Of a stretch of 64,000 bases of DNA, positions 26,030-34,116 are shown piece after piece. Origin of the DNA: Rhizobium sp. CF080 (GTDB lineage: Bacteria > Pseudomonadota > Alphaproteobacteria > Rhizobiales > Rhizobiaceae). The stretch's first letter is position 1, and every line of letters begins with the position of its first letter. The notes under the pieces were generated by a model. It searched no databases. It was not told the DNA's origin and was given only the letters and a program-made list of their open reading frames with translations. The stretch is from the NCBI RefSeq assembly GCF_000282095.2, contig NZ_AKKC02000010.1:1-64000 (forward strand). Direction: 5' to 3'. The translations under genes and the position numbers were made by a program.

Positions 26030-26811
26030 CCAAGGCTTTCGGCGGGCGGACACGGCTCGCCGAATTCTACCAGGAAGGCTGCGCAAAAATTCGCCTTCCG
26101 GAAACCTTTTCGCCTGAAATGGAGGCGATCCTTATCAATACGTCGGGGGGGCTGACGGGCGGCGACGTGATCGAATGGTCCGTCGCCGCTGCCGATTCCA
26201 CAAGGCTGTCGGTCACCACCCAGGCGAACGAGAAGATCTACAAGGCCGCCGCGGGCACCGCTTCCGTCTCCACCCATATCACCGTCGGTGACGACGCTTC
26301 GGTCCACTGGCTTCCCCAGGAAACCATCCTTTTCGACCAGTCCTCGCTGACCCGACGGCTCGACGTCGACCTTTCCGAAACCTCCGAATTTCTGGCCGTC
26401 GAAGCGGTCCTGCTCGGCCGCAAGGCGATGGGCGAGGCGGTGGCGCACGGTTTTTTCCGTGACCGCTGGCGGGTGCGGCGCGCCGGTCAGCTGATCCATG
26501 CGGAAGAGATGAGGTTCGAGGGCGAGATCGAGCAGCTTTCCCAGGCTGCCGCGGTGCTCTCCGGCCAGGTCGCCTTTGCGACGCTGTTTTACACCGGCCC
26601 GTTGGCGGAGGCGCTTTTCCCCAAACTCCGCCAATGTCTTGACGGCACGTCCGGCGGAGCCGGCCTGTTGATGGGCGGAGCCAGCCACTGGAACGGCAAG
26701 CTGATCGCCCGGCTGGTGGCGCCGACCGGATTTGACTTGAGAAAAATCCTGACACCGGCAATTTCCGTATTGCGTAACGGCGCGCCAGTGCCGAAAGTCT
26801 GGAACATCTGA
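25966..26811 (+). CDS. ureD: urease accessory protein UreD
   Basis: A 281-residue UreD: RARGAGRLVTKAFGGRTRLAEFYQEGCAKIRLP, NTSGGLTGGDVIEWSV, and the WLPQETILFDQSSLTRRLDVDL block. UreD/UreH forms the scaffold that with UreF and UreG inserts nickel into urease. I chose the GTG at 25966, which has AGGGGAC just upstream; this makes it overlap the esterase gene by 64 bases. It heads the urease operon. Confidence 0.92.
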   Translation: MQQQPADRHAPQRARGAGRLVTKAFGGRTRLAEFYQEGCAKIRLPETFSPEMEAILINTSGGLTGGDVIEWSVAAADSTRLSVTTQANEKIYKAAAGTASVSTHITVGDDASVHWLPQETILFDQSSLTRRLDVDLSETSEFLAVEAVLLGRKAMGEAVAHGFFRDRWRVRRAGQLIHAEEMRFEGEIEQLSQAAAVLSGQVAFATLFYTGPLAEALFPKLRQCLDGTSGGAGLLMGGASHWNGKLIARLVAPTGFDLRKILTPAISVLRNGAPVPKVWNI

Positions 26812-26829
26812 TCATACTGCGGGATTGCC

Positions 26830-27132
26830 ATGAACCTGACGCCCAGAGAAAAAGACAAACTGCTGATTTCCATGGCGGCGATCGTCGCCCGCCGCCGGCT
26901 GGAACGCGGGGTCAAGCTCAATTACCCGGAAGCCATCGCGCTCATCACCGACTACGTGGTGGAAGGCGCGCGCGACGGCCGCTCGGTCGCCGACCTGATG
27001 GAAGCGGGTGCCCATGTCGTCACCCGCGACCAGGTGATGGAAGGCATTGCCGAGATGATCCACGACGTGCAGGTGGAGGCGACTTTTCCGGACGGCACCA
27101 AGCTCGTCACCGTGCACGAACCGATCCGCTGA
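26830..27132 (+). CDS. ureA: urease gamma subunit
   Basis: A 100-residue urease gamma subunit, starting MNLTPREKDKLLISMA and containing the block RLERGVKLNYPEAIALITDY and the C-terminal FPDGTKLVTVHEPIR. Full length for the family. It is followed by a DUF1272 gene and then ureB. Confidence 0.97.
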   Translation: MNLTPREKDKLLISMAAIVARRRLERGVKLNYPEAIALITDYVVEGARDGRSVADLMEAGAHVVTRDQVMEGIAEMIHDVQVEATFPDGTKLVTVHEPIR

Positions 27133-27143
27133 GGAGGCGGCCC

Positions 27144-27395
27144 ATGCTGGAACTGCGCCCCAACTGCGAATGCTGCGACAAGGACCTTGCCCCGGACAGC
27201 CGCGCGGCGATGATCTGCACCTTCGAGTGTACGTTCTGCGCCGATTGCGCCACCGAGGTGCTGAAGGGCATCTGCCCGAATTGCGCCGGCGAACTGGTGC
27301 GCCGGCCGGTGCGTCCGGCAGCCGCACTCGCGCGTCATCCGGCATCCACCAAACGTGTTCTGAAGGCCGAGGGCTGCGCGCCCAAGGCGGCTTGA
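27144..27395 (+). CDS. DUF1272 small cysteine-rich protein
   Basis: An 83-residue protein whose first ~55 residues are a cysteine-rich DUF1272 domain (CECCDKDL, CTFECTFCADCATEV, CPNCAGELVRRP), probably zinc-binding. Function is unknown. It sits between ureA and ureB with short spacers (11 bases each side) and must be co-transcribed. A comparable gene lies in other rhizobial urease operons as I recall. A metal-handling role is possible but unproven. Confidence 0.85.
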   Translation: MLELRPNCECCDKDLAPDSRAAMICTFECTFCADCATEVLKGICPNCAGELVRRPVRPAAALARHPASTKRVLKAEGCAPKAA

Positions 27396-27406
27396 AGGAG
27401 AGATTC

Positions 27407-27712
27407 ATGATTCCCGGTGAAGTGATTGCCGCAGAAGGCGAAATCGAGCTCAATTCCGGTGCTCCGACTGTGACCATCGAGGTCTCCAATACCGGCGACC
27501 GGCCGGTGCAGGTGGGCAGCCATTACCATTTCTTCGAGACCAATAACGGGCTTGCCTTCGACCGCGACAAGGCGCGCGGCATGCGGCTCGATATCCCGGC
27601 CGGAACCGCGGTGCGTTTCGAACCCGGCCAGACCCGCTCGGTGACGCTGATCCCGCTGTCGGGCAAACGCGAGGTCTACGGGTTCCAGCAGAAGATCATG
27701 GGTGCGCTGTGA
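27407..27712 (+). CDS. ureB: urease beta subunit
   Basis: A 101-residue urease beta subunit: MIPGEVIAAEGEIELN, DRPVQVGSHYHFFETN and FEPGQTRSVTLIPLSG. The ATG at 27407 follows AAGGAGAGATTC. The stop overlaps the GTG of the next gene (GTGA). Confidence 0.97.
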   Translation: MIPGEVIAAEGEIELNSGAPTVTIEVSNTGDRPVQVGSHYHFFETNNGLAFDRDKARGMRLDIPAGTAVRFEPGQTRSVTLIPLSGKREVYGFQQKIMGAL

Positions 27713-28122
27713 AATCCGTTTTCGTGGCTGCTGCCGTCTGCCTGGGGTTTTACGCCTTGCCGGCAGGGGCGCAGGAGCCTAAGGCCAATTGCAAGAACCC
27801 GCAGACGCAGATGGAGATGAACATCTGCTCGCAGCGGGATTTTGATGCAGCCGACAAGGCGCTGAACGCCCAGTACCAGACAACCCGCAAGGCGATGAAA
27901 AACTGGGATGCCGATAGTTCTGCGGATCTCAAGGGGGCCGAGGATGCGCTCGTGAAAGCCCAGCGCGCCTGGGTCGCCTATCGCGATGCGCAATGCATCT
28001 CCACCGGTTTCCAGGCGCATGGCGGATCGATGGAGCCGATGCTGATTTCGGGATGCCAGGCGGACCTCACCCGCAAGCGCAGCGCGGAATTGAAGGAACT
28101 GACCGAGGCGATGGGGAACTGA
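27709..28122 (+). CDS. secreted LprI/DUF1311-family protein
   Basis: A 137-residue exported protein: signal peptide (cleavage near AGA|QE, about 21) followed by the DUF1311 (LprI lysozyme-inhibitor-like) pattern with four cysteines, C27-C40 region and a helical WVAYRDAQC block. It begins at a GTG overlapping the ureB stop. A similar open reading frame occurs at this place in rhizobial urease operons; its link to urease is unknown. Confidence 0.82.
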   Translation: MKSVFVAAAVCLGFYALPAGAQEPKANCKNPQTQMEMNICSQRDFDAADKALNAQYQTTRKAMKNWDADSSADLKGAEDALVKAQRAWVAYRDAQCISTGFQAHGGSMEPMLISGCQADLTRKRSAELKELTEAMGN

Positions 28123-28169
28123 ACGTTGCGCGTGTTTGTGGTAGTTATGGGGGCGGGAAGGAGAGCGAT

Positions 28170-28430
28170 ATGACCGAAACAGTCAAGATCAGCCCTGAAA
28201 ACCAGATAACCCTATCTGCCGAAGCGCTCGCTTTGCTTGGCGTCAAGGCCGGAGATCAGGTGGATATCGTACCGAGTCAGGACGGCCATCTGGAGATCCG
28301 GCCCAAACGTTGGACATTCGCGGACCTGAAGGGGATCGTAAAGCTGGATAGGCCGATTACCGCCGGCGAACTGGATGAATGGGTTGCCGAAGCGCGCGGC
28401 CGGATTCCGGAAGGCGGCAACGATCTATGA
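28170..28430 (+). CDS. VapB-like AbrB-fold antitoxin
   Basis: An 86-residue protein with a SpoVT/AbrB swapped-hairpin DNA-binding domain (residues 3-48, VKISPENQITLSAEALALLGVKAGDQVDI) and a C-terminal toxin-binding tail. It overlaps the next PIN gene by four bases (ATGA), the standard vapBC layout. GGAAGGAGAG precedes the ATG at 28170. The pair is inserted between lprI-like and ureC. Confidence 0.88.
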   Translation: MTETVKISPENQITLSAEALALLGVKAGDQVDIVPSQDGHLEIRPKRWTFADLKGIVKLDRPITAGELDEWVAEARGRIPEGGNDL

Positions 28431-28837
28431 TCGGAATCGACACCAACGTCCTCCTTCGTTGGCTTGTGCGTGATCAACTGATCGGGGAGCCGGCATTGGC
28501 GCAGAGTGAGGCGCTTTCTGCGCTCTTCGACAAGAGCGAGGAAGCATTCTTCATCAACGAGATTGTCGTCGTCGAGATTGCCTGGGTCCTGAAACAGCGC
28601 GCCCGCCTGCCAAAGGCCCGGATCGCCGAGATCATCTGGGGTCTGCTGAATCTGGAGAATGCGGTCGTGAAGGACCGAGACATACTGAGCGCTGCGCTTC
28701 AAGCCTATTCCGAGTTTCCCGGCGACTTCTCCGATCATTTGATTGGAGAAATCAACAGCCGCAATGGTTGCCGCACCACGATGACATTCGACAAAGCCGC
28801 ATCGAAATCCTCCCATTTTACCGAGCTTACGAGGTAG
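28427..28837 (+). CDS. VapC-like PIN-domain toxin ribonuclease
   Basis: A 136-residue PIN-domain protein: MIGIDTNVLLRWLV with D5, INEIVVVEIAWVL with E45/E50, acidic residues near 100 and a C-terminal TFDKAASK with D122. These are the acidic residues expected of a Mg-dependent VapC RNase. It is the toxin of the upstream antitoxin. It ends only seven bases before ureC, so it lies wholly within the urease transcription unit. Confidence 0.88.
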   Translation: MIGIDTNVLLRWLVRDQLIGEPALAQSEALSALFDKSEEAFFINEIVVVEIAWVLKQRARLPKARIAEIIWGLLNLENAVVKDRDILSAALQAYSEFPGDFSDHLIGEINSRNGCRTTMTFDKAASKSSHFTELTR

Positions 28838-28844
28838 ACCGCCC

Positions 28845-30554
28845 ATGCCCCACAAGATGTCCCGCGCCTCCTATGCCAGCATGTTCGGTCCGACCACGGG
28901 CGATAGGGTGCGGCTTGCCGATACCGAGCTCTTCATCGAGGTGGAGAAGGATTTCACCATCTATGGCGAGGAGGTGAAGTTCGGCGGCGGCAAGGTCATT
29001 CGCGACGGCATGGGGCAGAGCCAGGCAACGCGGGCGGAAGGTGCGGTCGACACGGTCATCACCAACGCGCTGATCGTCGATCATTCGGGCATCTACAAAG
29101 CGGATGTGGGCCTGAAGGACGGCCGTATCCACGCGATCGGCAAGGCCGGCAACCCGGACACGCAGCCGGGCGTGACGATCATCGTCGGCCCGTCCACCGA
29201 GGCGATCGCCGGCGAAGGAAAGATCCTGACGGCCGGCAGCATGGATGCGCATATCCACTTCATCTGCCCGCAGCAGATCGAGGAAGCGCTGATGTCGGGC
29301 GTCACCTGCATGCTCGGCGGTGGCTCCGGCCCGGCGCATGGAACGCTTGCCACCACCTGCACCGGCGCCTGGCATATCGAGCGGATGATCGAAAGCTTCG
29401 ACGCCTTTCCGATGAACCTGGCGCTCGCCGGCAAGGGCAATGCCTCGCTGCCGAAGCCGCTGGAGGAGATGATCCTCGCCGGTGCCTCGTCGCTGAAATT
29501 GCACGAGGACTGGGGCACGACGCCGGCCGCTATCGACAATTGCCTGACGGTCGCCGACGCCTTCGACGTGCAGGTGATGATCCACACCGATACGCTGAAC
29601 GAAAGCGGCTTCGTCGAGGATACGGTCGCTGCCATCAAGGGCCGCACCATTCACGCCTTCCACACGGAAGGGGCGGGCGGCGGTCACGCGCCTGACATCA
29701 TCAAGGTCTGCGGCAACCCGAACGTCATCCCGTCGTCGACCAACCCGACCCGGCCCTACACGATCAACACGCTCGCCGAACATCTCGACATGCTGATGGT
29801 CTGCCATCACCTGTCGCCGTCGATCCCGGAAGACATCGCCTTTGCCGAAAGCCGCATCCGCAAGGAGACGATTGCCGCCGAAGACATCCTCCACGATCTC
29901 GGTGCTTTCTCGATCATCTCTTCCGACAGCCAGGCCATGGGCCGCGTCGGGGAAGTGGCGATCCGCACCTGGCAGACGGCCGACAAGATGAAGCGCCAGC
30001 GCGGCAGCCTGAAGGAAGAGACGGGCAACAACGACAATTTCCGCGTCAAGCGCTACATCGCCAAATACACGATCAACCCGGCAATCGCCCATGGCGTTTC
30101 CCACGAGATCGGCTCGGTCGAAGTCGGCAAGCGGGCGGATCTCGTGCTCTGGAACCCGGCCTTTTTCGGCGTGAAGCCGGAAATGGTGCTGCTCGGCGGA
30201 TCGATCGCCGCCGCCCCGATGGGCGATCCGAACGCCTCGATCCCGACCCCGCAGCCGATGCATTACCGCCCGATGTTCGCCGCCTACGGCAAGCTCAGGA
30301 CCAATTCCTCGGTCACCTTCGTCAGCCAGGCCTCGCTGGATGCCGGCCTGACGCAACGCCTCGGCGTCGCCAAGAAGCTGGTGGCGGTCAAAAACACCCG
30401 CGGCGGCATTTCCAAGGCCTCGATGATCCACAATTCGCTGACGCCGCATGTGGAGGTCGATCCGGAGACCTACGAGGTGCGCGCCGACGGCGAGCTACTC
30501 ACCTGCGAACCTGCGACCGTGCTGCCGATGGCGCAGCGTTATTTCCTGTTCTGA
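28845..30554 (+). CDS. ureC: urease alpha subunit (catalytic)
   Basis: A full-length 569-residue UreC, the catalytic subunit hydrolysing urea to ammonia and carbamate. The di-nickel ligands are all in place: H136 and H138 (MDAHIHF), carbamylated K218 (SLKLHEDWG), H247, H273 and D361 (SSDSQAMG). The flap C320-H321-H322 is present. It follows vapC by seven bases. Assembly requires UreDFG and UreE. Confidence 0.98.
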   Translation: MPHKMSRASYASMFGPTTGDRVRLADTELFIEVEKDFTIYGEEVKFGGGKVIRDGMGQSQATRAEGAVDTVITNALIVDHSGIYKADVGLKDGRIHAIGKAGNPDTQPGVTIIVGPSTEAIAGEGKILTAGSMDAHIHFICPQQIEEALMSGVTCMLGGGSGPAHGTLATTCTGAWHIERMIESFDAFPMNLALAGKGNASLPKPLEEMILAGASSLKLHEDWGTTPAAIDNCLTVADAFDVQVMIHTDTLNESGFVEDTVAAIKGRTIHAFHTEGAGGGHAPDIIKVCGNPNVIPSSTNPTRPYTINTLAEHLDMLMVCHHLSPSIPEDIAFAESRIRKETIAAEDILHDLGAFSIISSDSQAMGRVGEVAIRTWQTADKMKRQRGSLKEETGNNDNFRVKRYIAKYTINPAIAHGVSHEIGSVEVGKRADLVLWNPAFFGVKPEMVLLGGSIAAAPMGDPNASIPTPQPMHYRPMFAAYGKLRTNSSVTFVSQASLDAGLTQRLGVAKKLVAVKNTRGGISKASMIHNSLTPHVEVDPETYEVRADGELLTCEPATVLPMAQRYFLF

Positions 30555-30579
30555 GGTACTGGCGCCTCGGAGCCCCTGA

Positions 30580-31251
30580 ATGAAGAAGGTTTTTCACCGG
30601 CTCCTCGCCGCGGTGCTGCTTGTGGTCCTCGCCGTGGCCGTCGGTACGTTGGTTCCGCGGCCGCTGTTCAGCCCGAGCCGCGCGGCGGAACCGGCCGCGC
30701 AGAGGCGCATCCTGCTCCTGTCCAACCCCATCCACACGGATATCGCCATTCCGCTTTCCGAAGATACTCGCGCCGCTTTCGCATTCCTGGGACGCTCGGG
30801 CGTTCCGGTAGCGGATCCGGGGGCGGAATGGCTGGTGATCGGCTGGGGCGGGCGCGCCTTCTATCTGGAAACGCCGACCTGGGCGGACCTGAAACCGCTG
30901 CCGGTGTTCCGCGCGCTGACAATCGACAGTTCGGTCATGCATGTGGATGTCGCCGGCGGCATCGATGAAGGCCACCCGGCGGTGATGCCGTTCGACTTGG
31001 AGGCGGCGGAATTCCAGCGGCTGTCGGATTTCGTCCAGGCGAGTTTCATCCGCCAGGCAGGCGAGGTGGCTGTGGTGCCGGATGCGGGGTATGGCGACTA
31101 CGACCGGTTCTTCGAGGCGAACGGCTATTTCAACGCGTTTGCCGGCTGCAACACCTGGACCGCCGCGGCACTTCGTACCGCCGGATTGCGCACCGGCCTC
31201 TGGAATCCGCTGCCGCAGACGCTTACGCTATCCCTCAAGCTTTTCAATTGA
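30580..31251 (+). CDS. urease-region conserved protein (TIGR02117/DUF2459-like)
   Basis: A 223-residue exported or anchored protein with an N-terminal hydrophobic segment (8-28). It matches what I recall of the DUF2459/TIGR02117 family found near urease genes: LLLSNPIHTDIAIPL, EWLVIGWGGRAFYLETPTW and CNTWTAAALRTAGL. A Cys/His-containing papain-like fold has been suggested for DUF2459, which I cannot verify. Its stop at 31249-31251 falls 14 bases before ureE. Confidence 0.82.
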   Translation: MKKVFHRLLAAVLLVVLAVAVGTLVPRPLFSPSRAAEPAAQRRILLLSNPIHTDIAIPLSEDTRAAFAFLGRSGVPVADPGAEWLVIGWGGRAFYLETPTWADLKPLPVFRALTIDSSVMHVDVAGGIDEGHPAVMPFDLEAAEFQRLSDFVQASFIRQAGEVAVVPDAGYGDYDRFFEANGYFNAFAGCNTWTAAALRTAGLRTGLWNPLPQTLTLSLKLFN

Positions 31252-31265
31252 TCCCGGAGTTTTCC

Positions 31266-31730
31266 ATGCAGCACGTCCATTCCTATCATCCGGCCGGCGA
31301 GGTCACCGATCCGCCAGTTGATATCGTCACGCTGCCCCATGATCTGCGGCACCTGCGCCGCAAGCTCCTGCATCTCTCCAATGGCGAGATGGTGATGCTC
31401 GACCTCAAGGAGGCGGTGCTCTTCCATCATGGCGACCGGCTGGTGCTCGACAACGGCGACACGATAGAGGTGCAGGCAGCCCCCGAAAAGCTCTTCGAGA
31501 TCAAGGCGCACGATACGCTGCATCTGATCGAACTCGCCTGGCATCTCGGCAACCGGCATCTCTCGGCGCAGATTGAAGAGGGGCGTATCCTCATCCTGCG
31601 CGACCATGTGATTCGGGCAATGCTGGAAGGACTGGGCGCCACGGTTACCGAGGTCGAGGAAGGGTTCCAGCCGGCCCGCGGCGCCTATCATGCGCATGGT
31701 TCTCACGGCCATGACCATCACGGACATTGA
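31266..31730 (+). CDS. ureE: urease accessory nickel chaperone UreE
   Basis: A 154-residue UreE with an N-terminal peptide-binding domain, a C-terminal metal-binding domain (LAWHLGNRHLSAQI, RDHVIRAMLEGLGA) and a histidine-rich tail HAHGSHGHDHHGH that binds nickel. I start it at the ATG at 31266, preceded by CGGAG; a frame extension from 31248 adds six residues and overlaps the preceding gene. Confidence 0.95.
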   Translation: MQHVHSYHPAGEVTDPPVDIVTLPHDLRHLRRKLLHLSNGEMVMLDLKEAVLFHHGDRLVLDNGDTIEVQAAPEKLFEIKAHDTLHLIELAWHLGNRHLSAQIEEGRILILRDHVIRAMLEGLGATVTEVEEGFQPARGAYHAHGSHGHDHHGH

Positions 31731-31736
31731 GCCTCG

Positions 31737-32408
31737 GTGAGCGAAAACCTTGATACCAAGGCACTTCTGAGGCTGATGGCCTGGCTCTCGCCGGCCTTCC
31801 CGGTCGGCGGTTTCGCCTATTCGGGCGGCCTGGAGCGGGCCGTGCACGATGGTCTCGTCAAAGACGCGGCCGGCCTGAGCGGCTGGCTGTCGAGCCTGCT
31901 GCGGCACGGTTCCTTGTGGAACGACGCCGTGCTGTTCGCCGAAGCCTGGCGGCGGTTCGAGGACGAGGGCGGGTTGAAGGCGACTGCGGAACTGGGGTTG
32001 GCGCTTGCCGGCTCCGCAGAGCGTCATATGGAGACGCTGTCGCTCGGCAAGGCTTTCGCCACTGCCGCCTCCGCCTGGCCTCATCCGGTTCTGGACCGCC
32101 TTCCGCCGGCCGTGCCGTTTCCGGTGGTAGTCGGCGCGATTGCGGCGGCACATGGGGTGACCGCGGCGCCGGCGTTGGCTGCCTATCTGCATGCCGCCGT
32201 TTCGCAATCGGTCTCGGCGGGCATCAGGCTCGGTGTCTCGGGGCAGGCGGAAGGGGTGGCTATGCTCGCAGGTATCGAGGCTCTGATCATCGAGATTGCA
32301 GAGCGGGCCAGCAAGACTACGCTCGACGATCTTGGCGGTGCGGCGGTGCAGGCGGAAATCGCTTCTCTCCGGCACGAAACACAACATTCGCGGCTTTTCC
32401 GCTCCTGA
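31737..32408 (+). CDS. ureF: urease accessory protein UreF
   Basis: A 223-residue UreF, starting at GTG: LLRLMAWLSPAFPVGGFAYSGGLE and the C-terminal block for UreG interaction. All-helical GTPase-activating partner in the UreDFG complex. It lies six bases after ureE. Confidence 0.94.
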   Translation: MSENLDTKALLRLMAWLSPAFPVGGFAYSGGLERAVHDGLVKDAAGLSGWLSSLLRHGSLWNDAVLFAEAWRRFEDEGGLKATAELGLALAGSAERHMETLSLGKAFATAASAWPHPVLDRLPPAVPFPVVVGAIAAAHGVTAAPALAAYLHAAVSQSVSAGIRLGVSGQAEGVAMLAGIEALIIEIAERASKTTLDDLGGAAVQAEIASLRHETQHSRLFRS

Positions 32409-32451
32409 AAGCGGGCCTAAGCTGATGTCTGGAAAAATGGAAGGACGACAT

Positions 32452-33063
32452 ATGAAATCGGCGAATGGACCCTTGCGCGTCGGCATCGGTGGCCCCGTCG
32501 GCTCGGGCAAGACGGCATTGACCGAGAAGCTCTGCAAGGCGATGCGCGCGGACTATTCCGTCGCGGTCGTCACCAATGACATCTACACCAAGGAAGATGC
32601 CGAGGCGCTGGTGCGCTGCCAGGCGCTCTCCTCTGACCGCATCGTCGGCGTGGAGACCGGCGGTTGCCCGCATACGGCCATCCGCGAGGATGCGACCATC
32701 AATCTGCAGGCGATCGCTGGCCTGAACGAGCGTTTCCCGGATCTGGACGTGGTGTTCATCGAATCGGGCGGCGACAATCTCGCGGCGACCTTTTCGCCGG
32801 ATCTTGCCGACATCACCATCTATGTGATCTCCACCTGCCAGGGCGAGGAAATCCCGCGCAAGGGCGGGCCGGGCATTACCCGCTCCGATCTGCTGATCAT
32901 CAACAAGAAGGATCTGGCGCCTTACGTCGATGTCGATCTCGATGTGATGGACCGGGACGCGTATCGCATGCGCGAGGCCAAGCCGCATCTGTTCACCGAC
33001 CTGAAGCGCGGCGACGGCGTGGACCGTGTGGTCCGGTTCCTGAAGGAGCAGGGCGGTCTTTAA
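32452..33063 (+). CDS. ureG: urease accessory GTPase UreG
   Basis: A 203-residue SIMIBI GTPase: P-loop GIGGPVGSGKTAL, metal-binding CPH motif in ETGGCPHTAIRED, and the NKKDLAPYV guanine-specificity block. I choose the ATG at 32452 (AAGGAC upstream), giving the typical family length; ATGs at 32425 and 32437 are possible. It is the last gene of the urease operon. Confidence 0.96.
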   Translation: MKSANGPLRVGIGGPVGSGKTALTEKLCKAMRADYSVAVVTNDIYTKEDAEALVRCQALSSDRIVGVETGGCPHTAIREDATINLQAIAGLNERFPDLDVVFIESGGDNLAATFSPDLADITIYVISTCQGEEIPRKGGPGITRSDLLIINKKDLAPYVDVDLDVMDRDAYRMREAKPHLFTDLKRGDGVDRVVRFLKEQGGL

Positions 33064-33185
33064 AGCGTGCCGCGATCCTTCGGATCCGCGCGACATGCTT
33101 TAAAAAGATCGAGGCCGATGGCTCCCTGGGAAGCCACCGGCCTTATCTGCATGCTGCGGTCCCGCCGCCCGCGTCGCAGCATGCA
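33062..33185. other. two hairpins downstream of ureG
   Basis: Just past ureG an imperfect inverted repeat (33062-33101, AAAGCGTG...CATGCTTT arms) could end the urease transcript but lacks a T-run. A second, perfect 11-bp inverted repeat (33148-33158 with 33175-33185, TGCATGCTGCG arms) lies between ureG and the convergent Crp/Fnr gene. One or both probably act as terminators. Confidence 0.5.
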
Positions 33186-33234
33186 TCCAAAGAGAGCCCG
33201 GACCCGCCCGCCCGGTCTCGCTTTCCCTCGAGTT

Positions 33235-33939
33235 TCAGATTTCGCGCAAGGCCTGCACGTCGCCGACCTGGATCACGCGCCCGCGCACCGTCACTCCGGT
33301 CCGCCGGAGAGTGGAGAATGCGCGGGAGAGCGCCTCGGGAGCCAATCCCAGCATGCCTGCCAGCAGGTTCTTCTGGAAAGGCAGGCGAATGGAGGCCGGG
33401 CCGCCATCCACCGGGCACCGCGTCAGGATATAATTCGCCACCCGTTGCGGCGCCGTATGCAACCTGTCGTTGGCGACGCAGTCCATCGTGGTCATCAGGT
33501 GTTTCGAGAGCGAGGTGATCACCGCTTTGGCGATATCCCGTTCCTGTTCGGCCAGATCCCGCACCGCCTGCATGTCGAAGCGGGCAAGCGTCGTGGCCTC
33601 GGCCGTCTGGGCATGGTAGCGATACTTTGTGCCGCCATAGAGAAGGCATTCGGCGAACGTATCCCCCGGGCTACAGATCCGGATATCCGCCTCGCGGCCA
33701 TCACGGTTGAGCTGGTAAAGCCGCACGTAACCACTGAGAACACAGTAGAAAGCGTCTGCATTCTCGCCTTCGCGAAAGATCGACTTGCGGTTCGTCAGAC
33801 TGACGACACTCATGTTCGACATCATTCGGACGAGGGAATTACCGCTCAGGCTGGTCAGGAAAGGCGTCTTCATCAGGACGGCCCGGTCCCTGTTGCTGAG
33901 CTTGAAATTGCTGTTCATCATGTCCGCCGTCTCTTCCAT
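33235..33939 (-). CDS. Crp/Fnr family transcriptional regulator
   Basis: A 234-residue regulator with an N-terminal cyclic-nucleotide-binding-like barrel (about 25-140) and a C-terminal winged helix. The recognition helix contains E202-A-L-S205-R206, the ExxSR motif used by FNR/FixK proteins to read TTGAT half-sites. The N-terminus lacks the CxxC cluster of oxygen-sensing FNR, so it is probably not an Fe-S oxygen sensor. A near-consensus FNR box lies 60 bases upstream. ATGs at 33939, 33921 and 33918 are alternatives. Confidence 0.88.
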   Translation of the reverse strand: MEETADMMNSNFKLSNRDRAVLMKTPFLTSLSGNSLVRMMSNMSVVSLTNRKSIFREGENADAFYCVLSGYVRLYQLNRDGREADIRICSPGDTFAECLLYGGTKYRYHAQTAEATTLARFDMQAVRDLAEQERDIAKAVITSLSKHLMTTMDCVANDRLHTAPQRVANYILTRCPVDGGPASIRLPFQKNLLAGMLGLAPEALSRAFSTLRRTGVTVRGRVIQVGDVQALREI

Positions 33940-33998
33940 AACCTGAACCGCTACGCATTCCCGATGCTGCTAAAATAACAGGTTCATGAAATCTGGTT

Positions 33999-34012
33999 TT
34001 GACATCGATCAA
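33999..34012 (-). promoter_or_regulatory. FNR/FixK-type anaerobox upstream of the Crp/Fnr gene
   Basis: TTGAC-ATCG-ATCAA differs from the consensus TTGAT-N4-ATCAA at one base. It lies in the AT-rich promoter region of the Crp/Fnr gene and fits its ExxSR recognition helix, so autoregulation or control by another FNR/FixK protein is plausible. Confidence 0.6.
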
Positions 34013-34063
34013 ATCTGCATATTTTTTCTGCAATCTGCGCGAGTTGGTCTTTTTCAACGAAAA

Positions 34064-34089
34064 AACGCCGGGCCAAGAGGCCCGGCGTT
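34064..34089 (-). terminator. rho-independent terminator of the RND pump operon
   Basis: A perfect 11-bp stem (34064-34074 with 34079-34089), four-base loop, followed on the minus strand by a T-run. It lies 27 bases beyond the pump stop codon. Confidence 0.9.
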
Positions 34090-34116
34090 GTCGAAAAGCG
34101 GATTTGGAGATGGCGC

